NCBI RefSeq assembly: GCF_040183065.1
Contig: NC_091120.1
Span: forward strand, 194,912,272 to 194,976,271
Origin: Periplaneta americana
Taxonomy: Eukaryota > Arthropoda > Insecta > Blattodea > Blattidae
Length of the DNA stretch: 64,000 nt
Direction of reading: 5' to 3'
The notes under the pieces are model-generated. The model did no database searches, was not told the origin of the DNA, and saw nothing but the letters and a program-made list of their open reading frames with translations. The position numbers and the translations under genes are program-made. This document shows, piece after piece, positions 35,415 to 45,546 of the stretch (within the stretch, counting starts at the first letter, position 1; each line of letters opens with the position of its first letter).

Positions 35415-35421
35415 GAGTAAT
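35364..35421. repeat. (AAT)n microsatellite
   Basis: AAT repeat between the RTE copy and the next retroelement end. Confidence 0.93.
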
Positions 35422-35500
35422 AATAATTTATTTTAGCTGGCAGAGTTAAGGCCGCAAGGCCTTCTCTTCCACTCAACCAGCAAAAAGTATGAACTTACAA
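35422..35500 (-). mobile_element. CR1/L2-like retrotransposon 3' end (hairpin), minus orientation
   Basis: TTTATTTTAGCTGGCAGAG then AAGGCCGCAAGGCCTT and CCACTCAACCAGC is the hairpin terminus of the family seen at 31728 and 36296. How far the element continues to the right is not clear. Confidence 0.6.
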
Positions 35501-35841
35501 GCTGCAAAGAAAATATGAGGTGGGAGTAATAACTCTAAATTTGTTTGCATAGCTTCTATAGGATAAAATAAAATTATTGCTATATTGTATGGAAAGAAGA
35601 AAAGCAAATATTTTACTTATGTAGAGAAAGGTGTATTGAAGGATATTATTCTAAAATATTCAAAGATTGTAGAGAATAAGAAGGCCGACACAGTTTCTAC
35701 AAGACTTATTCTTTACGAACTCTGGTAGTTGCATTCGAATTTCCAAAATTTATACCAGCATTTGTTTTGACATTAATAACATGGTGCAAGGAAAAAAAAA
35801 AAATAACTTTTTTGTCTGCCTCCATCAGAATGTTTTCTTGT
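35501..35841. other. Unassigned sequence
   Basis: It may be the UTR of the preceding retroelement; nothing is recognised. Confidence 0.35.
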
Positions 35842-36081
35842 AGGACGCTTGCCTGCTGATCCGGAATTGCGCTCAGGCGTGGGTTCGAGTCCCGCTTGGG
35901 CTGATAACCTGGTTGGATTTTTTCAAATGTTTTCCCCCAACAGTAATGCGAATGTCAGGTAATCTATGGCGAATCCTCGGCCTAATCTCGCCAAATAGGC
36001 TACCATCTCGCTATCATCAATCCCATGAACGCTAAATAACCTTGTAGTTGATACATCGTCGTTAAATAAGTAAAAAAAAAA
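35842..36081 (+). mobile_element. tRNA-derived SINE, 5'-truncated head
   Basis: The A box is damaged (only GGACGCTTGCCTG remains), but the B box GGTTCGAGTCCCG is intact. The body CTGATAACCTGGTTGGA, GCGAATCCTCGGCC and the 3' part GAACGCTAAATAACCTTG and ATCGTCGTTAAATAAG match the SINE at 30508-30762. It ends in an A-run. No target duplication was found. Confidence 0.8.
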
Positions 36082-36099
36082 ATACGCTAGGTAAAAATG

Positions 36100-36215
36100 A
36101 CGGCGCGTGGATGCATATCACACAGCGAATAGGGATTATAAAGAATGGACACTGAGCGAATTTTCCTGTGTTTTGTTTCTCTGTGCGCCAGGATTTAGTT
36201 CCACTTTCAAGCACT
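36100..36215. repeat. Diverged dispersed repeat, pair member 1
   Basis: A 30-bp core (starting CAGCGAATAGGGATTATAAA, at about 36123-36152) recurs reverse-complemented with one mismatch at about 39691-39720. Weaker similarity continues through the TTCAAGC…CTAGAG word. Confidence 0.5.
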
Positions 36216-36295
36216 AGAGGTTAGTGTAATCGAGCATACGCTAAGATAATAATTGAGTATAGAGTTGAGACACAGGATTCAAACATCGTCTACCT

Positions 36296-37310
36296 TATTT
36301 ATTTATTTATTTATTTATTTATTCTGGTGTAGTTAATCATCCAGTCTGCTGTCCAAAAATCTGAAAGTTAGAATTTATAAAACAGTTATATTACCGGTTC
36401 TTCTATATGGCTGTGAAACTTGGACTCTCACTCTGAGAGAGGAACATAGGTTAAGGGTGTTTGAGAATAAGGTGCTTAGGAAAATATTTGGGGCTAAGCG
36501 GGATGAAGTTACAGGAGAATGGAGAAAGTTACACAACACAGAACTGCACGCATTGTATTCTTCACCTGACATAATTAGGAACTTGAAATCCAGACGTTTG
36601 AGATGGGCAGGGCATGTAGCACGTATGGGCGAATCCAGAAATGCATATAGAGTGTTAGTTGGGAGACCAGAGGGAAAAAGACCTTTAGGGAGGCCGAGAC
36701 GTAGATGGGAGGATAATATTAAAATGGATTTGAGGGAGGTGGGGTATGATGATAGAGACTGGCTTAATCTTGCACAGGATAGGGACCGATGGCGGGCTTA
36801 TGTGAGGGCGGCAATGAACCTTCGGGTTCCTTAAAAGCCATTTGTAAGTAAGTAAGTAAGTAGTTAAGGCCATCAGGCCTTCTCTTCCACAACACCAGGA
36901 ATACAAATACAATAATAGAAATAAACAGAAAAAATACACTATAATATACAAAGTAAAGCTAATCAAGAAATAAAGAGAGAGGAAAAAACACTATAAACAA
37001 AGCAAAGCCACACAAAAATATACAGGTTGCAGTCACACAAACTTTAAATGAGTGATTAAGTATCATAATTAATTCCATCCTAACTAATTAACTAACATAA
37101 ACAAGAAACTTGCAATTTTAATCTAGGTTAAAAAAGAAAAATAAAAAAAAACACAAATCAATACTTCTAGCAATACCTAAAAAACATTAACTAAGACAAA
37201 ATTTTCCAATTTAATTTTGAATTGTGATAAAGTCCGGCAGTCCCTGACATCATTAGGTAACGAATTCCAGAGGCGAGGTATTTCTACAGTATAGGAAGAT
37301 TATTGCATAA
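36296..37310 (-). mobile_element. CR1/L2-like retrotransposon 3' part, interrupted by an RTE copy
   Basis: Read on the minus strand from about 37310, a coding remnant gives PRLWNSLPNDVRDCRTLSQF and then KIKLENFVL, the conserved C-terminus of CR1/L2/Jockey-type polyproteins. A 3' UTR follows and then the hairpin AAGGCCTGATGGCCTT at about 36867-36882. The last part, ACACCAG plus (TAAA)n, is displaced to 36296-36336 because an RTE copy inserted between. It cannot be active. Confidence 0.8.
36337..36859 (+). mobile_element. RTE-clade-like retrotransposon, short copy nested in the CR1/L2-like tail
   Basis: The duplication GTAGTTAA flanks it (36329-36336 and 36860-36867). The frame is open from 36457 to the stop after 36831 and reads the complete C-terminal 125 residues (FGAKRDEVTGEWRKLHN, HVARMGESRNAYRVLVGRPE, WEDNIKMDLREVGYD, ending LRVP). 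The tail is (AAGT)n. Because it interrupts the hairpin end of the CR1/L2-like element it is younger than that element. It is too 5'-truncated to move on its own. Confidence 0.88.
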
Positions 37311-37484
37311 TCCAGTAACGCTTTGCTTAAAATAAATTCAAGTTAACAGCTTTTCCTTATTTCTCAATGACAAACTGGTAGTAATAATAATTTTTCATAT
37401 TTCAGATATAATAAATTATATTATAAAATAATATAATATATTATAAAATTATGTATCAAATTCGTTTAATATTTGTATACAATA

Positions 37485-38277
37485 CAGGGTGTTTCAAAAA
37501 TAGAGGGCATAATTTCAGATATGTATTCCCCATATGTAGACAATACAAAAAGTTCATTACAACATGTGTCCGGAAATGCTTGGTTTCCGAGTTATGGCCT
37601 TCAAAACAGTGATATTCACCGGAATGTTTTTCTTCCCGCAGGTAGGTGTCGTGACAGAAGATATAAACAGAGGACACTCTGACAGTTAATTCCGAGACGA
37701 AGGATACATTGAGTGTTGTGTTTGGCGTCGTACTGTGAGACATGTACTCAAATCAGGAGGTGGCAGAAGTGCACTTCATGTACGATAAGGCGGACGGCAA
37801 TGCTGCGCTGGCTCATCGTTCGTACCAGGAGAAGTACCCTGATCGACGGATAGGTAGAGGTGGCCCAATTGCTTGGCCTCCACGCTCACCTGATTTGAAC
37901 CCTACCGATTTATATTTGTGGGGCTATTTAAAATCATTGGTGTATTCGTCTCCGGTCCCTGACATGAAATCCCTTCTGAATCGAATTGTGGCAGATTGTG
38001 AGGAAATACGCAATACTCCTGGAATTTGGGATCGTGTTCGCAGGGCCATGAGACATCGATATGAGGCCTGTATTCAAGCAGGAGGTGGACATTTTGAACA
38101 TCTGCTGTAAAGGCAACTAACTGTGGAAATAAAACCTTTCCGGTGAATATCACTGTTTTGAAGGCCATAACTCGGAAACTAAACATTTTAGGACATATGT
38201 TGTAATGAACTTTTTGTATTGCCTACATATAGGGAATACATACCTGAAATTATGCCCTCTATTTTTTAAACACCCTG
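37485..38277 (+). mobile_element. Internally deleted Tc1/mariner-type element
   Basis: TA flanks both ends (37483-37484 and 38278-38279). The terminal inverted repeats are about 145 bp: the left begins CAGGGTGTTTCAAAAATAGA, the right ends TTTTTTAAACACCCTG, and both contain TTCCGAGTTATGGCCTTCAA or its complement. Between them lies a 122-codon frame that joins the two ends of a transposase gene. Confidence 0.9.
37742..38110 (+). CDS. Deletion-fused mariner-type transposase remnant (N-terminal HTH plus C-terminal tail)
   Basis: The 122-residue frame starts MYSNQEVAEVHFMYDKADGN (residues 1-20), the N-terminal helix-turn-helix DNA-binding region found in many arthropod mariner-type transposases. 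At about residue 36-38 (PDRRIGRGG) it jumps to the C-terminal part WPPRSPDLNPTDLYLWGYLK, the block that normally follows the second catalytic Asp and leads to the third acidic residue. The rest (SLVYSSPVPDMKSLLNRI to FEHLL) is the usual C-terminus. Full transposases of this type are about 340-400 residues, so some 200 residues including at least the first catalytic Asp are deleted, yet the frame stays open. It cannot catalyse transposition. Such a product could bind ends or partners and act as a repressor, but expression is unknown. Confidence 0.75.
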   Translation: MYSNQEVAEVHFMYDKADGNAALAHRSYQEKYPDRRIGRGGPIAWPPRSPDLNPTDLYLWGYLKSLVYSSPVPDMKSLLNRIVADCEEIRNTPGIWDRVRRAMRHRYEACIQAGGGHFEHLL

Positions 38278-38511
38278 TATAATATAGGTATATGGTTTTA
38301 CTTCTCATAAAAGTTTTGTTTTTCCATTTTCAGTGCTATCAAATCATTACATATTTTAATTGTTGTTGGGGTCAACGTCTCAACTCTCATTATAAAGGAA
38401 CTCTAGAGTCTAGGCATTACAGTTAATTATTAATAAGTATTTAATGAATTTCAATCTTAAGGCATATAAACTTGCAAATGTTTATTTGCTATTTAATCAC
38501 AATATATGAAC

Positions 38512-38537
38512 GTTTTCGCCGTTTAGGGCATCTTCAG
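38512..38537 (-). ncRNA. Hammerhead-ribozyme-like core, Penelope copy 2, left arm
   Basis: The minus strand reads CTGAAGATGCC, a loop, GGCGAAAAC. Stem II would be GCC with GGC. One extra A lies in the GAAAC box compared with the other copies. No clear stem III. Confidence 0.35.
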
Positions 38538-39319
38538 ATATAACAATACATATTATCTGGACCTATAATAACATATTATGCAAATAACAAGGAAAATAGA
38601 GAACAATATATGTGGTACATGAAATTCATGAGCTTTATGTAGATATAACATGAAACAGGATGAATATTAAGATAATCTTTGAATTTGAACTTAGACTGGA
38701 CGAATATTTTATTTATACATATAGCTCATGTTACAATTAATATACAATGTTTAAAATTTGTCAGTTATGTTAATTGTAAAATTTTAAAATCCCAATCAGC
38801 TAAGAGAACAAAAACTATGGCTCAAACAATTTGGATCAGAAACGAAATTAAATTCTTACACAAGAAAAAAGATGTCATGAATTCTAAGTTATATGACCTT
38901 CATCTACAAAATTCAAAAGCTTCAACTACTGCATGGCCTATTTTAGATCAAATAATAAATAACAAAATAAAGATTTTAATGGAGAATAAGTATAAAACAT
39001 TGAATAATAAATTACAAAAACTCAGGTCCAATTTGTCACAATCATAAAAAAAAAATCATCATTGTAAATTTTAAATTTTAAAATTAACATAATTGACAAA
39101 TTTTAAACATTGTATATTAATTGTAACATGAGCAATATGTATAAATAAAATATTCGTCCAGTCTAAGTTCAAATTCAAAGATTATCTTAATATTCATCCT
39201 GTTTCATGTTATATCTACACAAAGCTCATGAATTTCATGTACCACATATATTGTTCTCCATTTTCCTTGTTATTTGCATAATATGTTATTATAGGTCCAG
39301 ATAATATGTATTGTTATAT

Positions 39320-39345
39320 CTGAAGATGCCCTAAACGGCGAAAAC
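39320..39345 (+). ncRNA. Hammerhead-ribozyme-like core, Penelope copy 2, right arm
   Basis: This is the inverted partner of 38512-38537 with an identical core and loop. Confidence 0.35.
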
Positions 39346-39479
39346 GTTCATATATTGTGATTAAATAGTAAATAAACATTTGCAAGTTTATATGCCTTAA
39401 GATTGAAATTCATTAAATACTTATTAATAATTTACCAGGCATATTGGTATATTAAAATGAATTGTAAATTACAGTTAAT

Positions 39480-40590
39480 GACGGATTTATTATTTTAAGG
39501 ATCCAATTTATTTTATTTGAGTACATAATGTACCTAGATGTATTAATTATATGTGTTATACTTCCGCTGTGTCGACTGCTAGCTGGTGTGATGTCAGCGC
39601 CAACTCTAGGGAGAAAGTAGAATCTCACGCTCTAGTTGGCTTGAAGGTCATTGAAATCAGTCCGGCTACATCAAAGGTACCGACGCGAAGTGTCTATTCT
39701 TTATAATCCCTATTCGCTGCATTACATCTTGAACATGCCTTCAATCATTTCTCTTGCATGGTATGTGTGGTATCACGTAACCATGGTTTCCTTCGTCTTT
39801 CACTTTCTTTTATTTTCTGGTGATTCGTTTTTGTTTTGTTTTGAAGGCACTATTATCTTGTAATCTACGTTATCCCGAAAGTTAAAGGTGCAGCGGAGAG
39901 ATATCCCTGAAGAATTGTTGAACAATCCCCGAGCTCGGAGTTCTCCGGGCCCGGAGTTGTTCCGGCACTTCAGCCGGAGTCTAATGGAGATGAATGGCAT
40001 GATAAAACAAGGTGACAAACTGCGTCTAGACCGCAGTCCGAGCGGCCTGCACCACGCTAGAATTGCGGACCTACATTAGGTACGGTAAACACATTCCTCT
40101 TCAGATCTCTGCAATGCGAGCCACAATTTAAGAAAGCCAATGCTCTTTCGTCTGGAATAGTTCGCGTATAAAAGCATCGATGAATTCAGAGGATAATTCT
40201 AAGATGTCCATTCCCAGGAGATATTCGACTTTTTTTAACACTACGAGGACCGGGACTTTCGAACTTTCTAGTACGAAATCCAAATCTAAGATGTTACGCA
40301 AAACTGTGACGGATATAGACTATAACCTCAAAGTTCCTGACTACCATTATGAGATGGAACGGTTGATTTGCCTCCATGTTTTCCTCATTTCATACCACAG
40401 GATTTATTTTAGTGGGGTTAAAACAAGGACAGAGTTTTCACTAAAATGCGGAATATTTCACATCACCCTGTCCTGATTGTGGAAGCTGTCAGTATATTCT
40501 AGAAAAGATTTTACCGCCAAAATTTTCACTTTCCTCGAAAACGCGATAATGACACACGTTTCAACAGTTCAGCTTCTAACTGCAAACTAA
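39480..40590. other. Unassigned sequence with one diverged repeat
   Basis: About 39620-39740 pairs with 36100-36215 as a diverged inverted repeat. Frames at 39888-40079 and 40180-40476 have no recognisable domain. The region has more balanced base use than its surroundings and could hold unrecognised host exons. Confidence 0.35.
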
Positions 40591-41168
40591 TACATTCTTA
40601 CTTACTTACTTACTTACAAATGGCTTTTAAGGAATCCGGAGGTTCATTGCCGCCCTCACATAAGCCCACCATCGGTCCCAATCCTGTGCAAGATTAATCC
40701 AGTCCCTATCATCATATCTCACCTCCCTCAAATCCATTTTAATATTATCCTCCCATCTATGTCTCGGTCTCCCCAAAGGTATTTTCCCCCCGGTCTCTCA
40801 ACTAACACTCTATATGCATTTCTGGATTCGCCCATACGTGCTACATGCCCTGCCCATCTCAAACGTCTGGATTTTAAGTTCCTAATTATGTCAGGTGAAG
40901 AATACAATGCGTGCAGTTCTGTGTTGTGTAACTTTCTCCATTCTCCTGTAACTTCATCCCGCTTAGCTCCAAATATTTTCCTAAGCACCTTATTCTCAAA
41001 CACCCTTAACCTATGTTCCTCTCTCAGAGTGAGAGTCCAAGTTTCACAACCATACAGAAGAACCGGTAATATAACTGTTTTATAAATTCTAACGTTCAGA
41101 TTTTTGGACAGCAGACTGGATGATAAGAGCTTCTCAACCGAATAATAACACGCATTTCCCATATTTAT
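40591..41168 (-). mobile_element. RTE-clade-like retrotransposon, short 5'-truncated copy
   Basis: A (TTAC)n tail lies at 40591-40614. The minus frame from about 41168 reads [40 protein letters not shown] and RLRWAGHVARMGESRNAYRV. It shifts frame near 40790 (RPGGKYLWG) so the normal LRVP end is in another frame. It shares the rare variant LHNTELHALYSSPDIIRNLK with the copy at 36337-36859, so the two are close relatives. Confidence 0.85.
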
Positions 41169-41377
41169 TATAAGTCTTAATTTATAGTCACAGTCTAGAT
41201 GAAATACATACAGACGAGGTTTGCAATATAGTCTACTAGTACAACACAAAGTTTTAGTATCAATTTCATGAAGCGTTGTTGAATGTCATGAATTCACCTA
41301 CAGAATAGAAGGCGTGAGAAATTAAGTACTTCTTTAATTTGGCCCTAAATAATCTTATGTTTTGAGTTTCATTTTTC

Positions 41378-42013
41378 TCGGCCTCCCCAAATGTCTTTTT
41401 CCCCCCGGTCTCCCAACTAACACTCTATATGCATTTCTCGATTCGCCCATACGTGCTACATGCCTGCCCATCTCAAACGTCTGGATTTAATGTTCCTAAT
41501 TATGTCAAGCGAAGAATACAATGCGTGCAGTTCTGCGTTGTGTAACTTTCTCCATTCTCCTGTAACTACTGTACATCCCTCTCAGCATTAATATTTTCCT
41601 AAGAACCTTATTCTCAAACACCCTTAATGTCTGTTCCTCTCTCAAAGTGAGAGTCCAAGTTTCACAATCATACAGAACAACCGGTAGTAAAACTCTTTTA
41701 TAAATTCTAACTTTCAGACTTTTTGACAGCAGACTAGATGACAAAAGCTTCTAAACCGAACAATAACAGGCATTTACCATATTTTTTCTGCGTTTAATTT
41801 CCTCCTGAGTGACATTTATATTTGTTACTGTTGCTCCAAGGTATTCGAATTTTTCCACCTCTTCGAAGGATAAATCTCCAATTTTTATATTTTCATTTCT
41901 TACAATATTCTGATCACGAGACATAAACATATACTTTGTCTTTTCGGGATTTACTTCTAAACCTATTTATTTACTTGCTTCAAGTAAAATTTCCGTGTTT
42001 TCCCTAATAGTTT
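41378..42013 (-). mobile_element. RTE-clade-like retrotransposon fragment without 3' end
   Basis: It matches the family from the segment after YADD ([15 protein letters not shown] region near 41930) to the GRPRR region near 41390, where homology stops before the C-terminus and tail. Several indels, including extra bases near 41570, break the frame. Confidence 0.78.
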
Positions 42014-42282
42014 GCGTGCGTGGTAATTTGAAAGGCTTCCACTAGAATACAATACGTCTCAGGTCGTATATCACAGTATTTCATATTTGTACCCCTATTT
42101 CATATTTGTAACACTTCCTCTACGATACTTAAATCTGCCCATTTCTCTACCGGACCAAGTACAAACGATACAAAAAAAAAATCGTTTTGTTGCCTGCTTT
42201 CTGAGAAGACTATAACAATTGGAATCGGAATATATATGATAAGAACTTTCTTGTGTTAAATTTTAATGTACCTTGTTAACAT

Positions 42283-42310
42283 GTTTCGACCTATTTTCGG
42301 TCATCTTCGG
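42283..42310 (-). ncRNA. Hammerhead-ribozyme-like core, Penelope copy 3, left arm
   Basis: The minus strand reads CCGAAGATGACC, loop GAAAATA, GGTCGAAAC. Stem II is a perfect GACC/GGUC, compensating the GGCC/GGCU of the copy at 26704. The conserved U after the first C is C here, which would weaken activity. Confidence 0.38.
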
Positions 42311-42506
42311 AACTGGTCGTTGTTGGTCTTGACGTCTCTTGTTTCCTGTGTGGGTGCGTTCGCAGTGTAGAGTCAAAGAGTGTACGTGTTTTGAAATTGA
42401 GTTGTGTGTTGAGAATATCGTTGGGGTGTGTTTACACTCTTTGACTCTACACTACGAACGCACCCACACAGGAAACAAGAGGCGCCAAGACCAACAACGA
42501 CCTGTT

Positions 42507-42534
42507 CCGAAGATGACCGAAAATAGGTCGAAAC
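42507..42534 (+). ncRNA. Hammerhead-ribozyme-like core, Penelope copy 3, right arm
   Basis: Inverted partner of 42283-42310 with an identical core and stem II. Confidence 0.38.
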
Positions 42535-42630
42535 ATGTTAACAAGGTACGTTAAAATTTAACACAAGAAAGTTCATATCATACATATTCCGAAGTGATAC
42601 AGTGTTAAAAGTTGTGTAATCAAGATGTAC

Positions 42631-43598
42631 AGGGACATCACTTTATTTTTACTTGCATTTTTATTGTACCTGCATTTCTCAATGTACTTCACTCTCACCC
42701 CTTCACTAATGTCCTTGCTTCCGTCAGACACACAAACTTACGGCCGCTGTTGCATTCGAAGTCTGTGAAGTAAACACTGCACTGTATAATGTGTTTCAGA
42801 AATATGATTGCGTTTTCTATAGAAGAAAGAACCTATATTAATAATATCGTACTAAAAAATTATATTCAAGAAACGATAAATTCAATTTCAGAGAATATGC
42901 TTCAAAATGTTTTTAATAATATGCGTACTGAATTGAAGCCTGCATTGTAATGAACGGCAACCATTTTCAGCAACTTGTTTAAAAATTCAGATTAGCTTGT
43001 TTGAATTGAGGTGGCTAGAAGCAAAGGAATGCTAGTGACATTTGTAATAACTTGAGTTAAGTGCATCCAGTGTAAGCAAAATTATCTAAAATTTTATTGG
43101 CAAAGGGATATTTTAATCGCATCACACATTAAAATTTAAATAAAAAATTCACCGATTTTACGAAAGCTTAAATATTTAAACCCCATTTTCTCAAAAGTAA
43201 CTTAAGTGCACTTACAGCCCTTTATTTATGACCCCCTCAATTTAAATGCACTCTCTATATTGTATGATAACACCAATAATTAATATGCTAAATAAAGTAG
43301 ACATTACATAACGAACATAGCCGCCTGAAAAGTTGAGTTTTTGAAAAAAAAATGTTAATACTCTACTTTATTTTGATAAATTCCGTAAAAGTGATGATCA
43401 AACTGAAAATCGTAATATCGTATTTCCCTACAACATAAATGGATACACTACTTTTCTCTCCTCCTATACCTAGTAAAATGATTTGTTTACATATTGCAGT
43501 AGTAACATCAAACTCCTGTAATGGAAGGGGGCAAGAGTGTTTCCGAGTATAGCCAGGTTAATGTTAAAAATGTTGGTAAAAATAAAGTGATGTCCCTG
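42631..43598. mobile_element. TA-flanked TIR element (Tc1/mariner type), non-autonomous
   Basis: TA flanks both ends (42629-42630 and 43599-43600). The ends are CAGGGACATCACTTTATTTT on the left and AAAATAAAGTGATGTCCCTG on the right, and similarity continues inward for about 40 bp with mismatches. The 968-bp interior has no transposase frame. It inserted exactly at the 3' edge of the Penelope remnant, so it is younger. Confidence 0.82.
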
Positions 43599-43610
43599 TA
43601 TAATTGGAAT

Positions 43611-44117
43611 GTTTTAACATAGACACTCTGTATCCGTTCACTGCAAGATTTCCCGAAGGGACTCGAGTGTGATGCACTGTTCCAAGGTGTCAAAAGCCAA
43701 AACAGTGTACAACTAATTGCGCGCCGAGTTAAAGGAAGCAGCTTGCTAATCGAGCTGAAATACATAATTACACAAAGCGTAATAACTAATTAACCGTACA
43801 ACAGTCACTCTCATCTCCCCAATTTACGTAACTTCCTAGACACTCAGTTGTTATTGACTGGTAATTAATTTCTATAATGTTAAAGGTTCGGTGTTCTCAT
43901 CTCAAAAGCTGTTAATTAGTACATCTCACAACCGATCCGTTATATCACAGGATATTTTTTTTGTATACTGTATAATTAACTTGGCTAAATATACGTGCCA
44001 ATCGGTAGGATTTAGAGCTAGGAATCCAGCGAACGCGGGTTCGATCCTCCCGTTTATTGATACTGGACGAATGTCACGTTTCGTATTTTCGTATTTGTCA
44101 TCATGTAGGCTACTGTC
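43611..44117. other. Unassigned sequence with a weak tRNA-like B box
   Basis: GGGTTCGATCCTCCCG near 44037 resembles a Pol III B box, but no cloverleaf or SINE body is seen. Confidence 0.35.
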
Positions 44118-44121
44118 TTAA

Positions 44122-45542
44122 CCCTCGACACTTACCTGGGGTCTTTTCTGACCCTAAACCATATTTTTTTTGTTAATATCTGCATCCATATACTTCGAAA
44201 CATTCCAATAACATAGAAATGCTATCCTTGGTTATTTTAGTTTCATTTAGGATTAAAATTATAATTTCATAATTATACAGGGTGATTAAAAAATCACGCG
44301 ACATACACAAAGTCCGTTTATTAGTGCAGATAGCGAAAAATAGAAAGAGGAGAAAATTGTTGGAAACATGTAGTTTTCGATCTAATGTGCTTGAATTTTC
44401 AACGTAGAATATATCGTTGAGACTGTACACTAGACAGAACTACCAGTCCAAATGTTGCGGAATTAGTGGATTTTCCGCTAGTTTTACCGGATTTTAGTTA
44501 GCTAGTGTATCGGGTAAATTACGAAATGACGACGATGATTAGCAGTGTTGCCAATACAAGTTCGGGGAAAATCGTCAGGCAAGAATGAAATTCCCTTGAA
44601 TTGTTATGCCATCAATGTAAAGAAATGCTTCTTTGCGTTGTGAGAAGTTAAATAACCGCTAAACTTTGTATGTCAACTATTTTTCTCCGTTAAATAATAC
44701 GTATCTGAAATCCGGTAGAATTTTCCTAAAAGCCACTAATTTGGCAGCATTGGGGCTGGCTCAACGGTGCATTCTACGTTGAAAATTCAAGCACATTAGA
44801 TTGAAAACTATCTATTTCCAACAGCTTTCCCCTCTTTCCATTTTTCACTATCTGCACTAATAACGGAGTTTGTCTATGTAGCGTGAATTTTGAATCACCC
44901 TGTATATTGACTTTCTTTTTAATGTTTACTGCTTGGATTCGAGGATGGCCCCAGCTATAGAACACGTCTTTATTTTCTAGTTACAATTATTTTGCAGTGA
45001 TAGTGTTTTGTTGTAAGGAAAATGAGCATGTACTGTACTTTGAAAAATGAACAAGTAAAATAAACATAGCAAAAATTGCCATGTAGGCTATGGGTAAAAT
45101 GTTGTAGGTTCAAGAGTAATTATTTATATTTGTAAAATTAGCTTCTTCTTTTTACTGCAGCAGGTGATGATACTAAATTAATTAATTAATCGTCTAAACA
45201 TAATAATTTACACTTGACGTAATAACAATCTTCTTTTTGTGTTTTATTTCAAGGAAAGTGATTGTGTTCTCTGATAATTGAAAAAATAAAAACACAGATA
45301 CAGAATAGTCTGTCATTAAAGTAATTAAATTAATTAATTAATTAATCAATCAATCCATTATTTACATACAGTAGTGAGTAAATCTAGATGCAATAAATAC
45401 TTTCAAATTACTTTTACTGTATATACAAAATGCAATAAGCTATAAAATATCTTGATTATTAAAACACTTTAATATTCTTGGGATCAAAACAGACCCCAGA
45501 TGGGTGGTGGCATGAAATTCTAGAGCACTTAAGTTGCGAGGG
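44122..45542. mobile_element. piggyBac-like element with TTAA duplication, interrupted
   Basis: TTAA stands at 44118-44121 and 45543-45546. The ends are CCCTCGACACTTA on the left and TTAAGTTGCGAGGG on the right, and both sides carry a subterminal GGGGTCTTTTCTGACCC or GGGATCAAAACAGACCCC word. A TTAA target and CCCT-type ends are hallmarks of the piggyBac superfamily. No transposase remains in the 1.4 kb, of which 625 bp is a later insertion. Confidence 0.78.
44278..44902. mobile_element. Long-TIR MITE nested in the piggyBac-like element
   Basis: TA flanks (44276-44277 and 44903-44904). The terminal inverted repeats are about 135 bp, starting CAGGGTGATTAAAAAATCAC and ending GTGAATTTTGAATCACCCTG. 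The central part (about 44420-44770) is unique and non-coding. CAGGGTG termini with TA duplication place it with Tc1/mariner-type elements, like 37485 and 50537. Confidence 0.85.
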
Positions 45543-45546
45543 TTAA

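Larger units (their letters stand above)
38428..39467 (+). mobile_element. Penelope-like element remnant, foldback with 350-bp arms
   Basis: It is flanked by the 12-bp duplication ATTACAGTTAAT (38416-38427 and 39468-39479). The left arm (about 38430-38790) and right arm (about 39060-39433) are inverted copies, both carrying GCATATAAACTTGCAAATG, ACCACATATATTGTTCTC-type words and a hammerhead-like core. The 270-bp centre encodes NEIKFLHKKKDVMNSKLYDL and NNKIKILMENKYKTLNNKLQ, which resembles the N-terminal lysine-rich region of Penelope proteins. No reverse transcriptase or endonuclease remains. The clade call rests on arm structure and this short coding similarity. Confidence 0.7.
42226..42630. 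mobile_element. Penelope-like remnant reduced to inverted arms, interrupted at its end
   Basis: The arms at about 42226-42388 and 42433-42570 are inverted copies, separated by about 45 bp. The sequence belongs to the family at 26704-27679 (shared GGCGCCAAGACCAACAAC, GAAACATGTTAACAAGGTA and AGTTGTGTAATCAAGATG). The 9-bp word AATTGGAAT stands at 42217-42225 and, beyond the nested TIR element, at 43602-43610, which reads as the original target duplication. All coding sequence has been lost. Confidence 0.72.

Noticed and set aside
43990..44060. tRNA gene suggested by GGTTCGATCCTCC
   Set aside because: No acceptor or anticodon stem can be formed around the B-box-like sequence.
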